The notes under the pieces were generated by a model. The model was not told where the DNA came from and did no database searches. It was given only the letters and a program-made list of their open reading frames with translations. Shown piece after piece: positions 8,797 through 17,262 of a stretch of DNA of 64,000 nt (positions are counted from its first letter, which is position 1; each line of letters starts with the position of its first letter). Where the stretch lies: NCBI GenBank assembly GCA_019414515.1, contig DXLX01000015.1:1-64000 (forward strand). Reading direction: 5' to 3'. The translations under genes and the position numbers were made by a program. The stretch comes from Collinsella sp. (GTDB lineage Bacteria; Actinomycetota; Coriobacteriia; Coriobacteriales; Coriobacteriaceae).

Positions 8797-11700
8797 ATGC
8801 TCATTCACCGTATAGCCGCGCAGCTCTACACTGCCGAGGCGCTGCAGACCGTCGAGGCCGGACTCGATGCCGGCGAGGACGTGACGCTGGCTGTGTCGCA
8901 GTCGGGCCGCACGCTTATGGCGGCCGCCCAGTTTGCGCGCCGCCCGCGTCCCACGGTCTACATTGTGAGTGGCGAGGATGCGGCCGATCGCGCCGCGCGC
9001 AGCCTTGCCGCCTACGTGGGCCTAGCGCACGTGTGCCGTTTTCCCGAGCGCAAGGACTATCCGTGGCGCGAGCAGGCGCCCGACGATGCCGTGGTGGCGC
9101 AGCGCTGCGAGGCACTGGGACGCATCGTGCGCGGAGACAATTGCATCATGGTCGCCTCGGCTCGCGCGCTGCTGCGTTGTGTGCCGCCGGTCGAGAGCCA
9201 CTATTGGGAGTCCACGACCTTTGCGGTGGGCGAGGAGATTCCCTTTGACGAGGTGCCGCAGCGCCTGGTGGGCATGGGCTACACCAATGCCGGTGCCGCC
9301 GATGCGCCCGGTCTGTTCCGCGTGCACGGTGACACCGTCGAGGTGTTTCCCGCGCAGGAAAAGGCGCCCGTGCGCATTGAGTTTTTCGGCGATGAGATTG
9401 ACCGCATCCGCCGTATGGTGAGCTCCACGGGCCAAACCATCGGCAACGAGGACAGTATCGAGATCTTCCCCTGCCGCGAGCTGGCGCTTACCGACGATGC
9501 CGTCCACAACATGCACGTGGCGCTCTACCGTGCCAGCCAGGACGACAGCAAGCTGGCGGCGCTGCTCGAGATGGTGGATACGCGCATCGTCACGCCCGAG
9601 CTCGACCGCTTTTTGCCGGTGATGTACGGCCAGACCGTAAGCCCGCTGGCGCACGTGAGCGGCAAGGCGCTCGTGGTTTTGTCCGAGCCGCGCTCGCTGT
9701 TCGACGATTGCCTGCGCGCCTACGAGGATATCGAGGCGCGTGCCGGCGAGGCGGGGGTCGACCGCCTGGACGGCCTGTACGTGCGTGCCCAGCAACTCGA
9801 CTTTGGCGCTCAACAGCGCCTGAACTACGTGAGCCTCATCCGTGCCGGCGGTGCGGTGACGGCCGAGCTCAAGATTGAGCAGCCTGCCATCGCAGGCTCG
9901 GACAACCGTTTTATGACGCGCATCCAGGAGGTCGTGGGCAAGCGCTATGCCTGCGTGTTTGCCATCCCCGACCGCGGTGCGCGCGAGTCGATGGAGCTCA
10001 CCTTTGGCGACGAGGGCATTACCTTTGAGGAATCGCTGACCGCGGCGCCCGAAAATACCGGCGCTATCGGCGACCGCGTGCGCGTGGCAGCGGCGGATTC
10101 CGCCGACCGTGCCGCACGCCAGGAGGCCCATGCTTCCATTCGCGAGCGTCGCGCCGACGCGCTCAACGCCCGCTCGCTCGAGGCGGGCGCCGCGCAGGCT
10201 GCCGCCGGCGCCGCCGTGCCCACCATCTCGCGCGGGCGCGTGACCTTTGTGGACGCTGCCCTGCCGCAGGGCGTGGTGGTGCCCGACGCCAATTTTGCCG
10301 TGTTCTCGATCGCCGACCTCAACGCTCGCATGGATGCCAACCGCGCGCGCAGCCGCCGCAAGGTTGACATTACACAGATCACCTTCCCGTTTAAGCCGGG
10401 CGACTACGTGGTGCACGCTACCCACGGTATCGCGCTCTTTAGCGAGATCGCGCGCCAGGAAGTGGGCGGCAAGGAACGCGACTACTTTTTGCTGGAATAC
10501 GCCGATGGCGACAAGCTCTACGTGCCGCTGGAGCAGGTTGACCGCATTACGCGCTACGTTGGTCCCGACGGCGATAAACCGCGCTTGACCAGGCTCAACA
10601 CCGCCGACTGGACGCGGGCCACCAACAAGGCGCGCAAGAATGCCAAAAAGCTGGCGTTTGACCTGGTCGACCTGTATACGCGCCGCTCGTCGATTACCGG
10701 TATCGCCTGTCCGCCCGACACGCCCGAGCAGATCGAGATGGAGGAAAGCTTCCCCTACGACGAGACGCGCGACCAGCTGGAGGCTATCGCCGACATCAAG
10801 GCCGACATGGAGGCGCCCAAGCCCATGGACCGCCTGCTGTGCGGCGACGTGGGCTTTGGCAAGACCGAGGTCGCCCTGCGCGCGGCGTTTAAGTGCGTGG
10901 ACTCCGGCCGCCAAGTCATGGTGCTCTGCCCCACGACCATTCTGGCCCAGCAGCACTACGAGACGTTCTTTGAGCGCTTTGTCCCGTTTGGCCTCGAGGT
11001 CGAGGTGCTCAGCCGCTTCCGCACCCCGGCGCAGCAAAAGCGCGCGCTCAAGGCGTTTGCCGAGGGCACGATCGACGTGCTCATCGGCACGCATCGTCTG
11101 CTTTCGGCCGACGTGAACCCCAAGAACCTGGGCCTGGTGATCATCGACGAGGAGCAGCGCTTTGGCGTGCAGCACAAGGAGCAGCTCAAGAACCTGCGCG
11201 AGCAGATTGACGTGCTCACGCTTTCGGCCACGCCGATTCCGCGAACCATGCAGATGGCTACGAGCGGCGTTCGGGACATGAGCCTGATCACCACGCCGCC
11301 GACCGGGCGTCGTCCCGTGATCGTGCACGTGGGGGAGTACGACCCCGACGTGGTGAGCGCGGCGATTCGCCTGGAGGTGGGTCGCGGCGGACAGGTGTAC
11401 TACGTGTCCAACCGCGTCAAGACCATCGACGACGCCGTGGCGCGCGTGCACGAGGCCGCGCCCGAGGCGCGCGTGGGCGTGGCGCACGGCAAGATGAGCC
11501 CGCGCGAGGTCGAGGACGTGATGATCGAGTTTGCGACCAAAAAGATCGACGTGCTTATCGCCACGACCATCGTGGAGAGCGGCATCGATAACGCGACCGC
11601 CAACACGCTCATCATCGAGGATTCGCAACGCCTTGGCCTGGCGCAGCTCTACCAGCTCAAGGGCCGTGTGGGCCGCTCTGCCACGCAGGCCTACGCGTAC

Positions 11701-12429
11701 TTTATGTTCCCGGGCGAGTTGCCGCTCACCGAGGAGGCAACGGCGCGCCTGACCGCACTTTCCGAGTTCCAGGACCTGGGCAGCGGCATGCGCATCGCCA
11801 TGCGCGATCTAGAGATTCGCGGCGCCGGCTCGCTTATGGGAGCCGAGCAGCACGGCAACCTGTCGAGCGTGGGCTTTGACCTGTTTACGCAGATGCTGGG
11901 CCAGGCGGTAGCCGAGGCGCGCGGCGATGACGACGCCGGCGTGGAGGCGGCGAGCGTGGGCATTAACCTGCCTGCCGATTACTTCTTGTCCGAGGAGTAC
12001 CTGCCGGCGGTGGATCAGCGCATGCTCGTGTACCGTAAGCTCGCAGCGGCCGAGGACCTGGAGAGCATTGACGAGGTGCAGGAAGAGACCGAGGCCGCGC
12101 ATGGTGAGCTGCCGTTGGCGGGACTCAACCTGTTCAATCGCGCGCGCATCCGCATTCGCGGCGAGCGCCTGGGGCTCGAGAGCGTCACGCTCAGCGGCGG
12201 TCGCATCACGTTTTTGGGCGTCGACGTGCCCAAGAAGGTGGCCTTTGAGCTTAAGACCCGCTATGGCGCGGTGAACTTCCCCAAGAGCCGCAAGTTGTCG
12301 GTGCCCTACAAGGCGGGCGCCGGCGCGGGCAGCGGCCTGGGTCGCGGTCTCGACGCCAACGACGGCACCGGCCCCGTGGCCGCGGCACTCATGCTGCTGC
12401 AACAGCTGGGTGCCAGCGACGACGACTAA
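8797..12429 (+). CDS. mfd: Transcription-repair coupling factor Mfd
   Basis: A 1210-residue ATP-driven DNA translocase that removes stalled RNA polymerase and recruits UvrA. The order is a UvrB-like N-terminal region, the polymerase-interaction domain near 500-570 (KPGDYVVHATHGIALF), the RecG-like motor with Walker A GDVGFGKTEVA (near 680) and the DEEQ box in IIDEEQRFGVQHKEQ (near 784), motif VI QLKGRVGRS and the C-terminal TRCF domain. ATG 8797 is chosen over an in-frame TTG at 8770 because GGAGG (8786-8790) is ideally placed. The length is typical. The final 40 residues are rich in Gly and Ala. Confidence 0.98.
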   Translation: MLIHRIAAQLYTAEALQTVEAGLDAGEDVTLAVSQSGRTLMAAAQFARRPRPTVYIVSGEDAADRAARSLAAYVGLAHVCRFPERKDYPWREQAPDDAVVAQRCEALGRIVRGDNCIMVASARALLRCVPPVESHYWESTTFAVGEEIPFDEVPQRLVGMGYTNAGAADAPGLFRVHGDTVEVFPAQEKAPVRIEFFGDEIDRIRRMVSSTGQTIGNEDSIEIFPCRELALTDDAVHNMHVALYRASQDDSKLAALLEMVDTRIVTPELDRFLPVMYGQTVSPLAHVSGKALVVLSEPRSLFDDCLRAYEDIEARAGEAGVDRLDGLYVRAQQLDFGAQQRLNYVSLIRAGGAVTAELKIEQPAIAGSDNRFMTRIQEVVGKRYACVFAIPDRGARESMELTFGDEGITFEESLTAAPENTGAIGDRVRVAAADSADRAARQEAHASIRERRADALNARSLEAGAAQAAAGAAVPTISRGRVTFVDAALPQGVVVPDANFAVFSIADLNARMDANRARSRRKVDITQITFPFKPGDYVVHATHGIALFSEIARQEVGGKERDYFLLEYADGDKLYVPLEQVDRITRYVGPDGDKPRLTRLNTADWTRATNKARKNAKKLAFDLVDLYTRRSSITGIACPPDTPEQIEMEESFPYDETRDQLEAIADIKADMEAPKPMDRLLCGDVGFGKTEVALRAAFKCVDSGRQVMVLCPTTILAQQHYETFFERFVPFGLEVEVLSRFRTPAQQKRALKAFAEGTIDVLIGTHRLLSADVNPKNLGLVIIDEEQRFGVQHKEQLKNLREQIDVLTLSATPIPRTMQMATSGVRDMSLITTPPTGRRPVIVHVGEYDPDVVSAAIRLEVGRGGQVYYVSNRVKTIDDAVARVHEAAPEARVGVAHGKMSPREVEDVMIEFATKKIDVLIATTIVESGIDNATANTLIIEDSQRLGLAQLYQLKGRVGRSATQAYAYFMFPGELPLTEEATARLTALSEFQDLGSGMRIAMRDLEIRGAGSLMGAEQHGNLSSVGFDLFTQMLGQAVAEARGDDDAGVEAASVGINLPADYFLSEEYLPAVDQRMLVYRKLAAAEDLESIDEVQEETEAAHGELPLAGLNLFNRARIRIRGERLGLESVTLSGGRITFLGVDVPKKVAFELKTRYGAVNFPKSRKLSVPYKAGAGAGSGLGRGLDANDGTGPVAAALMLLQQLGASDDD

Positions 12430-12433
12430 CGGG

Positions 12434-12466
12434 TCGACGCTGCAAACGCCCCATTTGGGCAATCTG
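12434..12466. repeat. Intergenic repeat family 4, partial copy
   Basis: TCGACGCTGCAAACGCCCC (12434-12452), five variable bases and GGCAATCTG (12458-12466) are identical to 25453-25485 outside the five variable bases. The right half of the palindrome seen at 25453 is missing here. Confidence 0.75.
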
Positions 12467-12485
12467 GCTCCATCGAAAGGAAAGC

Positions 12486-13349
12486 ATGTTCGGATACATC
12501 TATAAGAAAGATGTCGCCATTATCGCGGTTGTCCTGTGTCTTTGTCTGGGCGTGGGCAGCTTCTTCGATTATCAGATCTCGAGCGCGCTGTTCAATATCG
12601 GCAGCATGTACGGTCGCTTTATCGAGGCGGCCGGCGAGCTGCCGTTTGAGCTGACGGCGAGCATCGCGGGCGTTATGCTCGTGCGCGCGGTGCGTCCCGA
12701 CTCCAGGGGGAGCAAATGGCTCGCCGTGCTCGGCATCCTCATCAACGTGGGCCTGCTCGGCTACGAGATCGTTTCGTCCCTGAGGGTTGGCGGCAAACTC
12801 ATCGCGGCTCAGTTGGTGCTGACGTTTGTGCTGGTCATCGCCGCCAATCTTATCGTCTATCGTCTCACGCGCACGACCGAGCCCGACGAGCTCACGCGCT
12901 GGGCGTTGATGGTGCTTGTCGTGTGGGTCGCTCAGGCCATCATCCTCAACGTGATTGTCAAGCCGCTGTGGTCGCGCCCACGCATGCGCGTGATCGAGGT
13001 GACGCAGGGACTCGAGTTTCAGCCGTGGTGGGTGATCGGCAACCCTGACAAGTGGGCCTATATTGCCGCCGGTGTAGTCAAGGACGGCTTTAAGTCGTTT
13101 GCGAGCGGACACACGGCGCATGCGGCGATTGGCCTTATGCTCGCCGGGCTTCCCGCGGCAGCCTTTAAGGAAAAATCTTCGCGTCGCCGCGTGATCTTTT
13201 GGGCGGCGGCTGTGGTCGCGGCGCTCGTCGCGCTTGGCCGCATCGTGATCGGTGCACACTTTTTGAGCGACGTGAGCTGCGGTTTTGCCCTGGTACTGGC
13301 GCTTGAGTGCCTTGCCGCGCGCATTGCCTATCCCAACGGCGTACAATAG
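12486..13349 (+). CDS. PAP2 family membrane phosphatase
   Basis: A 287-residue integral membrane protein of about six helices with the three PAP2 motifs: a degenerate KxxxxxxRP (KPLWSRPRMRV, near 159), SGHTAHA (near 207) and RxxxGAHFLSDV (near 253). The family removes phosphate from lipid phosphates such as undecaprenyl pyrophosphate or phosphatidate at the outer membrane face. The ribosome site GAAAGGAAAGC precedes ATG 12486. The particular substrate cannot be told from sequence. Confidence 0.88.
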   Translation: MFGYIYKKDVAIIAVVLCLCLGVGSFFDYQISSALFNIGSMYGRFIEAAGELPFELTASIAGVMLVRAVRPDSRGSKWLAVLGILINVGLLGYEIVSSLRVGGKLIAAQLVLTFVLVIAANLIVYRLTRTTEPDELTRWALMVLVVWVAQAIILNVIVKPLWSRPRMRVIEVTQGLEFQPWWVIGNPDKWAYIAAGVVKDGFKSFASGHTAHAAIGLMLAGLPAAAFKEKSSRRRVIFWAAAVVAALVALGRIVIGAHFLSDVSCGFALVLALECLAARIAYPNGVQ

Positions 13350-13394
13350 CTCCGTTTGAATCATCTGGCCGATACCCGGTAAGAGAGGATTGCC

Positions 13395-14420
13395 ATGCTC
13401 GCGTTCAACAACGACTATTCCCACGGCGCACACCCAGCGGTGCTGCAGGCGCTCGTCGATACCAACATGGAGCCGCAGCCCGGCTACGGTACCGATGCGC
13501 ATACCGAGCGTGCCAAGCAACTTATTCGCGAGGCCTGCCAGGCCCCCGATGCCGACGTGTTTTTTCTGGTGGGCGGCACGCAGGCCAACGCGACGGTGAT
13601 TGACATGCTGCTCGCGCCGTACGAGGGCGTCGTTGCTGCCGAGACTGGCCACGTCGCCTGCCACGAGGCGGGCGCCATCGAGTTTGGCGGCCACAAGGTA
13701 CTCACCATCCCCGGCTACGAGGGCAAGATGCATGCCGAGGACCTCGAGAACTATATCCAGGTGTTCTACGAAAACGAGAGCTACGAGCACACGGTGTTCC
13801 CGGGCGCCGTGTACGTGAGTCTATCGACCGAGTACGGCACGCTGTACTCCAAGGCCGAGCTCGCGGCGATTCATGCGGTATGCCAGAAGCGCGAGATTCC
13901 GCTGTTTGTGGACGGTGCTCGCCTGGCCTATGCGCTGGCGGCCGATGAGTGCGACATTACCCTGCCCGAGCTGGCGCAGCTGTGCGACGTGTTCTACATC
14001 GGCGGCACCAAGTGCGGCGCGCTCTGCGGCGAGGCTGTGGTGTTCTGCGGCATGCACGCTCCGGCACATCCCATTCCGCGCATTAAGCAGCACGGCGCGC
14101 TGTTGGCCAAGGGCCGCCTGACGGGCGTGCAGTTTGAGGCACTCTTTACCGATGGCTTGTATTTTGAGATTGGTCGACAGGCGATCGAGACGGCCCAGAC
14201 GCTACGTCGTGTGCTGCACGAGCGCGGTTACCAGTTCTTTTTGGAGACGCCCACGAACCAGCAGTTTGTGATTCTGCCCAACGAGGATATGGCCCGCATT
14301 CGCGAGCATGCCTCGATCGAGTACTGGGAAAAGTACGACGATACTCACACGGTGGTGCGCTTTTGCACCAGCTGGGCCACGACGCAGGAGGACATCGACG
14401 CGTTGGCGGCTGTTCTGTAG
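13395..14420 (+). CDS. Threonine aldolase family PLP enzyme
   Basis: A 341-residue fold-type I PLP enzyme of the beta-eliminating lyase/threonine aldolase family. Visible marks are GGTQANATVIDMLL near 59 (phosphate binding), FVDGARLAYAL near 173 with the PLP-pairing Asp, and GGTKCGALCGEA near 202 with the Schiff-base Lys. It would cleave L-threonine or L-allo-threonine to glycine and acetaldehyde in the cytoplasm, although related lyases differ in substrate. It begins 45 bp after the PAP2 gene and ends at a strong terminator. Confidence 0.9.
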   Translation: MLAFNNDYSHGAHPAVLQALVDTNMEPQPGYGTDAHTERAKQLIREACQAPDADVFFLVGGTQANATVIDMLLAPYEGVVAAETGHVACHEAGAIEFGGHKVLTIPGYEGKMHAEDLENYIQVFYENESYEHTVFPGAVYVSLSTEYGTLYSKAELAAIHAVCQKREIPLFVDGARLAYALAADECDITLPELAQLCDVFYIGGTKCGALCGEAVVFCGMHAPAHPIPRIKQHGALLAKGRLTGVQFEALFTDGLYFEIGRQAIETAQTLRRVLHERGYQFFLETPTNQQFVILPNEDMARIREHASIEYWEKYDDTHTVVRFCTSWATTQEDIDALAAVL

Positions 14421-14433
14421 CCTGATGTAATGA

Positions 14434-14481
14434 CAAGGGGCCGCCTTGCGCTGGGTTTGGCGCAAGGTGGCCTTTGTTTTT
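14434..14481 (+). terminator. Terminator after threonine aldolase
   Basis: A GC-rich stem (GGCCGCCTTGCGC with GCGCAAGGTGGCC, one G-U pair) is followed by TTTGTTTTT. The next ribosome site begins right after it. Confidence 0.88.
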
Positions 14482-14497
14482 GAGGGGGAAGGGTTGT

Positions 14498-15088
14498 ATG
14501 ACCGAGATGTCCGATCCGACGATTCGTCTGGCGACGCCCGATGATGCGCCGGCGTTGCTTGCCATCTATGAGCCGTATGTGCGCCAGACGGCGATTACCT
14601 GCGAATACGAGGTGCCGAGCGTTGAGGAGTTCGCCGGGCGCATCGAGCGCACGCTCAAGCGCTATCCGTATCTGGTGATGGAACTGGACGGGCGTCCGGT
14701 AGGCTATGCCTATGTGAGTCCGCTCAACAGCCGCGAGGCATACGACTGGTCGGTCGAGACATCGATCTACCTGGCGCGTGATGTGCGCCACGGCGGGCTG
14801 GGCCGCAAGCTGCATGACGCGCTTAAGCAATGCCTGATCGCGATGGGTATCACCAACATGTGCGCCCTCATCGCCGTGCCGCACGACAAGGACGATGAGT
14901 ACCTGACGCACAACAGCCAGGACTTCCATGCCCATATGGGGTATCGCCTGGTGGGCGCCTTCGATCGCTGCGCCCAAAAGTTCGGCCGCTGGTACGACAT
15001 GTGCTGGATGGAGTTGGTCCTAGCCGAGCGCGTCCCCAACCAACCCAAACCAACCTGGTTCCCCGACCTCCTCAAACCTACCATTTAG
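14498..15088 (+). CDS. GNAT N-acetyltransferase, phosphinothricin-type
   Basis: A 196-residue acetyl-CoA dependent acetyltransferase. It opens with the IRLATPDDAPALLAIYEPYV strand-helix, and the acetyl-CoA loop is VRHGGLGRKLHDAL near 109-122 followed by a GF/GY-type C-terminal motif (HMGYRLVGAF). Closest to the Pat/YncA group that acetylates small amines or amino acid analogues. ATG 14498 follows GAGGGGGAAGGG; a TTG at 14474 lies inside the terminator and is rejected. The last codons and stop lie inside a family-3 repeat shared with the convergent gene. Confidence 0.9.
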   Translation: MTEMSDPTIRLATPDDAPALLAIYEPYVRQTAITCEYEVPSVEEFAGRIERTLKRYPYLVMELDGRPVGYAYVSPLNSREAYDWSVETSIYLARDVRHGGLGRKLHDALKQCLIAMGITNMCALIAVPHDKDDEYLTHNSQDFHAHMGYRLVGAFDRCAQKFGRWYDMCWMELVLAERVPNQPKPTWFPDLLKPTI

Positions 15089-15112
15089 GGACAGGTTTAT
15101 TTTGGCAGGTTA
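15074..15112. repeat. Intergenic repeat family 3, copy A
   Basis: AAACCTACCAT, then GGGACAGGTTTATTTTGGC and AGGTTA, with stem ACCTACC/GGCAGGT. It spans the stop codons of both convergent genes (TAG 15086-15088 plus strand, TAA 15112-15110 minus strand), so it supplies the end of both reading frames and may act as a two-way terminator. Confidence 0.8.
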
Positions 15113-15832
15113 GCCGATGGGCTCGGTGTATTTGGCACGGTCGGTGCGCTGGATGCGCTTGGAGACATGGAGCGGTCGGCCGTCGGTGTCGTACACGTAG
15201 TCGGTGATCAGGATCAGCGCCTGCCCGCGCCCAACGTTGAGCAAAAACGCCTCGTTTTGCGAGGCATAGCACACCTCAAAGGTCTTATGTCCCTGTGCCG
15301 GCGCGCGATGGAATTCCTGGCGCAGCGTGGCGTAGAGCGAACCGTTGATATCGCGATCGATGAGTGCTTCAAAGCTCGGTGGTAGATAGGTGGTCTCCAG
15401 GCACAGCGGCGCATCGTCCAGATAACGCAGGCGGACAAGTTTGACGAGCTTGCTGCCCACGGCGACATCGAAGAACTTGGCCGCATTGCCCGCGGCCTTG
15501 GCAAAGCCCGAGTCCACCGTGCGCGTGGTGGGCTTCATACCCTGACCCTGGACCTGTGTCGTGTAGCTCGAAAACACCAGGTTGTTCTCGTGGAGTGCCG
15601 GCGTGTCGGCCACAAAGGCGCCACGCCCGCGCTCGGTGCGCACCAGGCCCTCGTCAACGAGCACCTTAAGGGCGTGGCGTACGGTGCTGCGCGACAGCCC
15701 CGATTCGTCCATGAGTTCCATCTCGGACGGCAGCTTGTCTCCGCGCGCGTAGGTGCCGGAGGCGATGCGGTCGCGCAGCATGCCCGCCAAGCGCTCGTAT
15801 TGGGTCAGTCTCTTTTTAGATGAAGCGTTCAT
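15110..15832 (-). CDS. GntR family regulator, UTRA (HutC) type
   Basis: A 240-residue regulator: winged-helix DNA-binding domain (about 10-75, RLAGMLRDRIASGTYARGDK, SGLSRSTVRHALKVL) followed by a UTRA ligand-binding domain (about 95-235). UTRA proteins bind sugar phosphates or amines. It is divergent from the SIS gene at 16039, across a 206-bp region with two near-identical 18-bp sites, so it most likely controls that gene and itself. The ligand is unknown; a phosphorylated glycated amine is a reasonable guess from the neighbours. Confidence 0.92.
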   Translation of the reverse strand: MNASSKKRLTQYERLAGMLRDRIASGTYARGDKLPSEMELMDESGLSRSTVRHALKVLVDEGLVRTERGRGAFVADTPALHENNLVFSSYTTQVQGQGMKPTTRTVDSGFAKAAGNAAKFFDVAVGSKLVKLVRLRYLDDAPLCLETTYLPPSFEALIDRDINGSLYATLRQEFHRAPAQGHKTFEVCYASQNEAFLLNVGRGQALILITDYVYDTDGRPLHVSKRIQRTDRAKYTEPIG

Positions 15833-15842
15833 GCGATCAACC

Positions 15843-15999
15843 TGTATCTAACCTGTATGCGTATCTAATCAAGCATGTATTCAATACAACAACAAAACCG
15901 CTGGTATCAAGTTATCGAAAACCTTACCAGCAAAATTTCTAAGATAAATATAGCATACAACTAGTCGACATAACCAAAACATGTATGTAACTTGTATGC
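15843..15999. promoter_or_regulatory. Duplicated operator in divergent GntR/SIS control region
   Basis: TGTATCTAACCTGTATGC (15843-15860) and TGTATGTAACTTGTATGC (15982-15999) match at 16 of 18 bases. One copy lies next to each start codon. Between them is an AT-rich segment with candidate -10 elements (AAATATAG near 15946). This is a likely binding pair for the adjacent GntR protein. Confidence 0.65.
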
Positions 16000-16038
16000 C
16001 TGTGATGAGCATCAAACGAGAAGAAAGGCTGATGCACG

Positions 16039-17031
16039 ATGACTACTCAGGAACAGGTTAAGGATGTCGTCTCCCAGGTTTTGGCTGACAAGGCAGACAA
16101 GGGCGGCATCAAGCGCGTCGTGTGGATTGGCGCCGGCGGATCCAACGGCGGCAACTATCCTGCCCAGTACTTTATGGAGCACGAGGCCACGCAGGTCGTG
16201 AGCTCCAGCTACACCAGCAATGAGTTCGTGCACGCCACGCCCGCCTATGTCAACGAGAACACCCTGGCCGTCGTCGTGTCCATGCGCGGCACCAAGGAGA
16301 CCATCGTCGCCGCCCAGGTCGCCAAGGACCACGGCGCCAGCACCATCGCCATCTATGTTGACGAGTCCGGCCTCACCGAGGTCTGCGACTACAAGATTCA
16401 GTATGACAGCCTGGCCGTCGACGAGTCCTGCATGGGCCGTACCAACTCCGCCGTCGTGACCATGATCGCCATGGAGCTCACGCAGCAGACCGAGGGCTAT
16501 GCCGAGTACGAGACCGCTATGGCCGCGTTCGACTTGGTCGACCCCATCTATCGCAAGGCCGTCGAGTACACCCGTCCGCTCGCTGCCAAGTGGGCCGAGC
16601 AGAATGCCGACAAGCCCTGCATCAACGTCATGGCTCAGGGCCCGCTCTTTGGTGCCGCCTACGTCTTTAGCATCTGCAACGTGCAGGAGATGCTGCAGAT
16701 CGATTCCTGCACCATCAACACCTGCGACTTCTTCCACGGCCCCTTCGAGATTCTGGACAAGCGCACCTCGCTGTTCCAGCTCATCAGCGTCGGCCGCAGC
16801 CGCTGCAACGACGAGCGCGGTATCCGCTTCGTCAACCAGTACGGTGGCGAGCGCGTCTATCAGCTCGACGCCAAGGAGCTCGGCCTCAACGACATCAAGG
16901 ACAGCGTGAGCGAGTACTTCAACCACCTGATCTTTGCCCCGATTCTCAACAACGTGTACATGCGCGCGCTCTCTGCCGTCACCCACAAGGACTACATGAC
17001 GCGCCGCTACATGTGGAAGCTGGACTACTAG
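16039..17031 (+). CDS. SIS-domain sugar isomerase/deglycase (FrlB/GfrE-like)
   Basis: A 330-residue protein with two SIS domains. The first sugar-phosphate loop is IGAGGSNGGNYPAQYF (residues 31-46), with SMRGTKETIV near 89. The C terminus is TRRYMWKLDY, the same ending as the SIS protein at 21329. This layout is that of fructoselysine-6-phosphate deglycase and the related PTS-linked deglycases, which split a phosphorylated Amadori compound into glucose-6-phosphate and an amine; it lacks the glutaminase domain of GlmS. The exact substrate is inferred from context. It lies divergent to a UTRA regulator. Confidence 0.85.
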   Translation: MTTQEQVKDVVSQVLADKADKGGIKRVVWIGAGGSNGGNYPAQYFMEHEATQVVSSSYTSNEFVHATPAYVNENTLAVVVSMRGTKETIVAAQVAKDHGASTIAIYVDESGLTEVCDYKIQYDSLAVDESCMGRTNSAVVTMIAMELTQQTEGYAEYETAMAAFDLVDPIYRKAVEYTRPLAAKWAEQNADKPCINVMAQGPLFGAAYVFSICNVQEMLQIDSCTINTCDFFHGPFEILDKRTSLFQLISVGRSRCNDERGIRFVNQYGGERVYQLDAKELGLNDIKDSVSEYFNHLIFAPILNNVYMRALSAVTHKDYMTRRYMWKLDY

Positions 17032-17067
17032 GGGATAGAGCGGCCTAACAGCTCGATGTCCTCATAA

Positions 17068-17132
17068 GTTGCGGTGGAATAGTTCCTGCTTGGGGGCTTG
17101 AAGCCTCTATTTAGGAACTATTTCACCGCAAC
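17068..17132. repeat. Intergenic palindrome, type 8
   Basis: GTTGCGGTGGAATAGTTCCT (17068-17087) pairs with 17113-17132 with one G-U type mismatch. The 25-base loop contains GGCTTGAAGCC. It follows the SIS gene by 36 bp and could terminate it, although no T-run follows. Confidence 0.8.
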
Positions 17133-17194
17133 CGCCCAGTAATCCGCTGGGGGCGGAGGAAAACGGATCACTTATCCGCTCGCCGATTTGTGTC

Positions 17195-17225
17195 TTGAAA
17201 AATGTATATAACGACTATAACGTAG
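17195..17225 (+). promoter_or_regulatory. Promoter and operator of the DMT exporter gene
   Basis: TTGAAA (17195-17200) and TATAAC (17216-17221) form a short-spaced promoter. GTATATAACGACTA (17204-17217) matches the reverse complement of 24633-24646, upstream of the GntR gene at 24685, at 13 of 14 bases. Confidence 0.5.
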
Positions 17226-17262
17226 TGTGAAACATATTGGAAACAATACCGAGGAGGCTGCG

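Noticed and set aside
9022..11628. Long minus-strand ORF (868 codons) opposite mfd
   Set aside because: It is a mirror-frame shadow in high-GC DNA; the translation is low in motifs and mfd is unmistakable on the plus strand.
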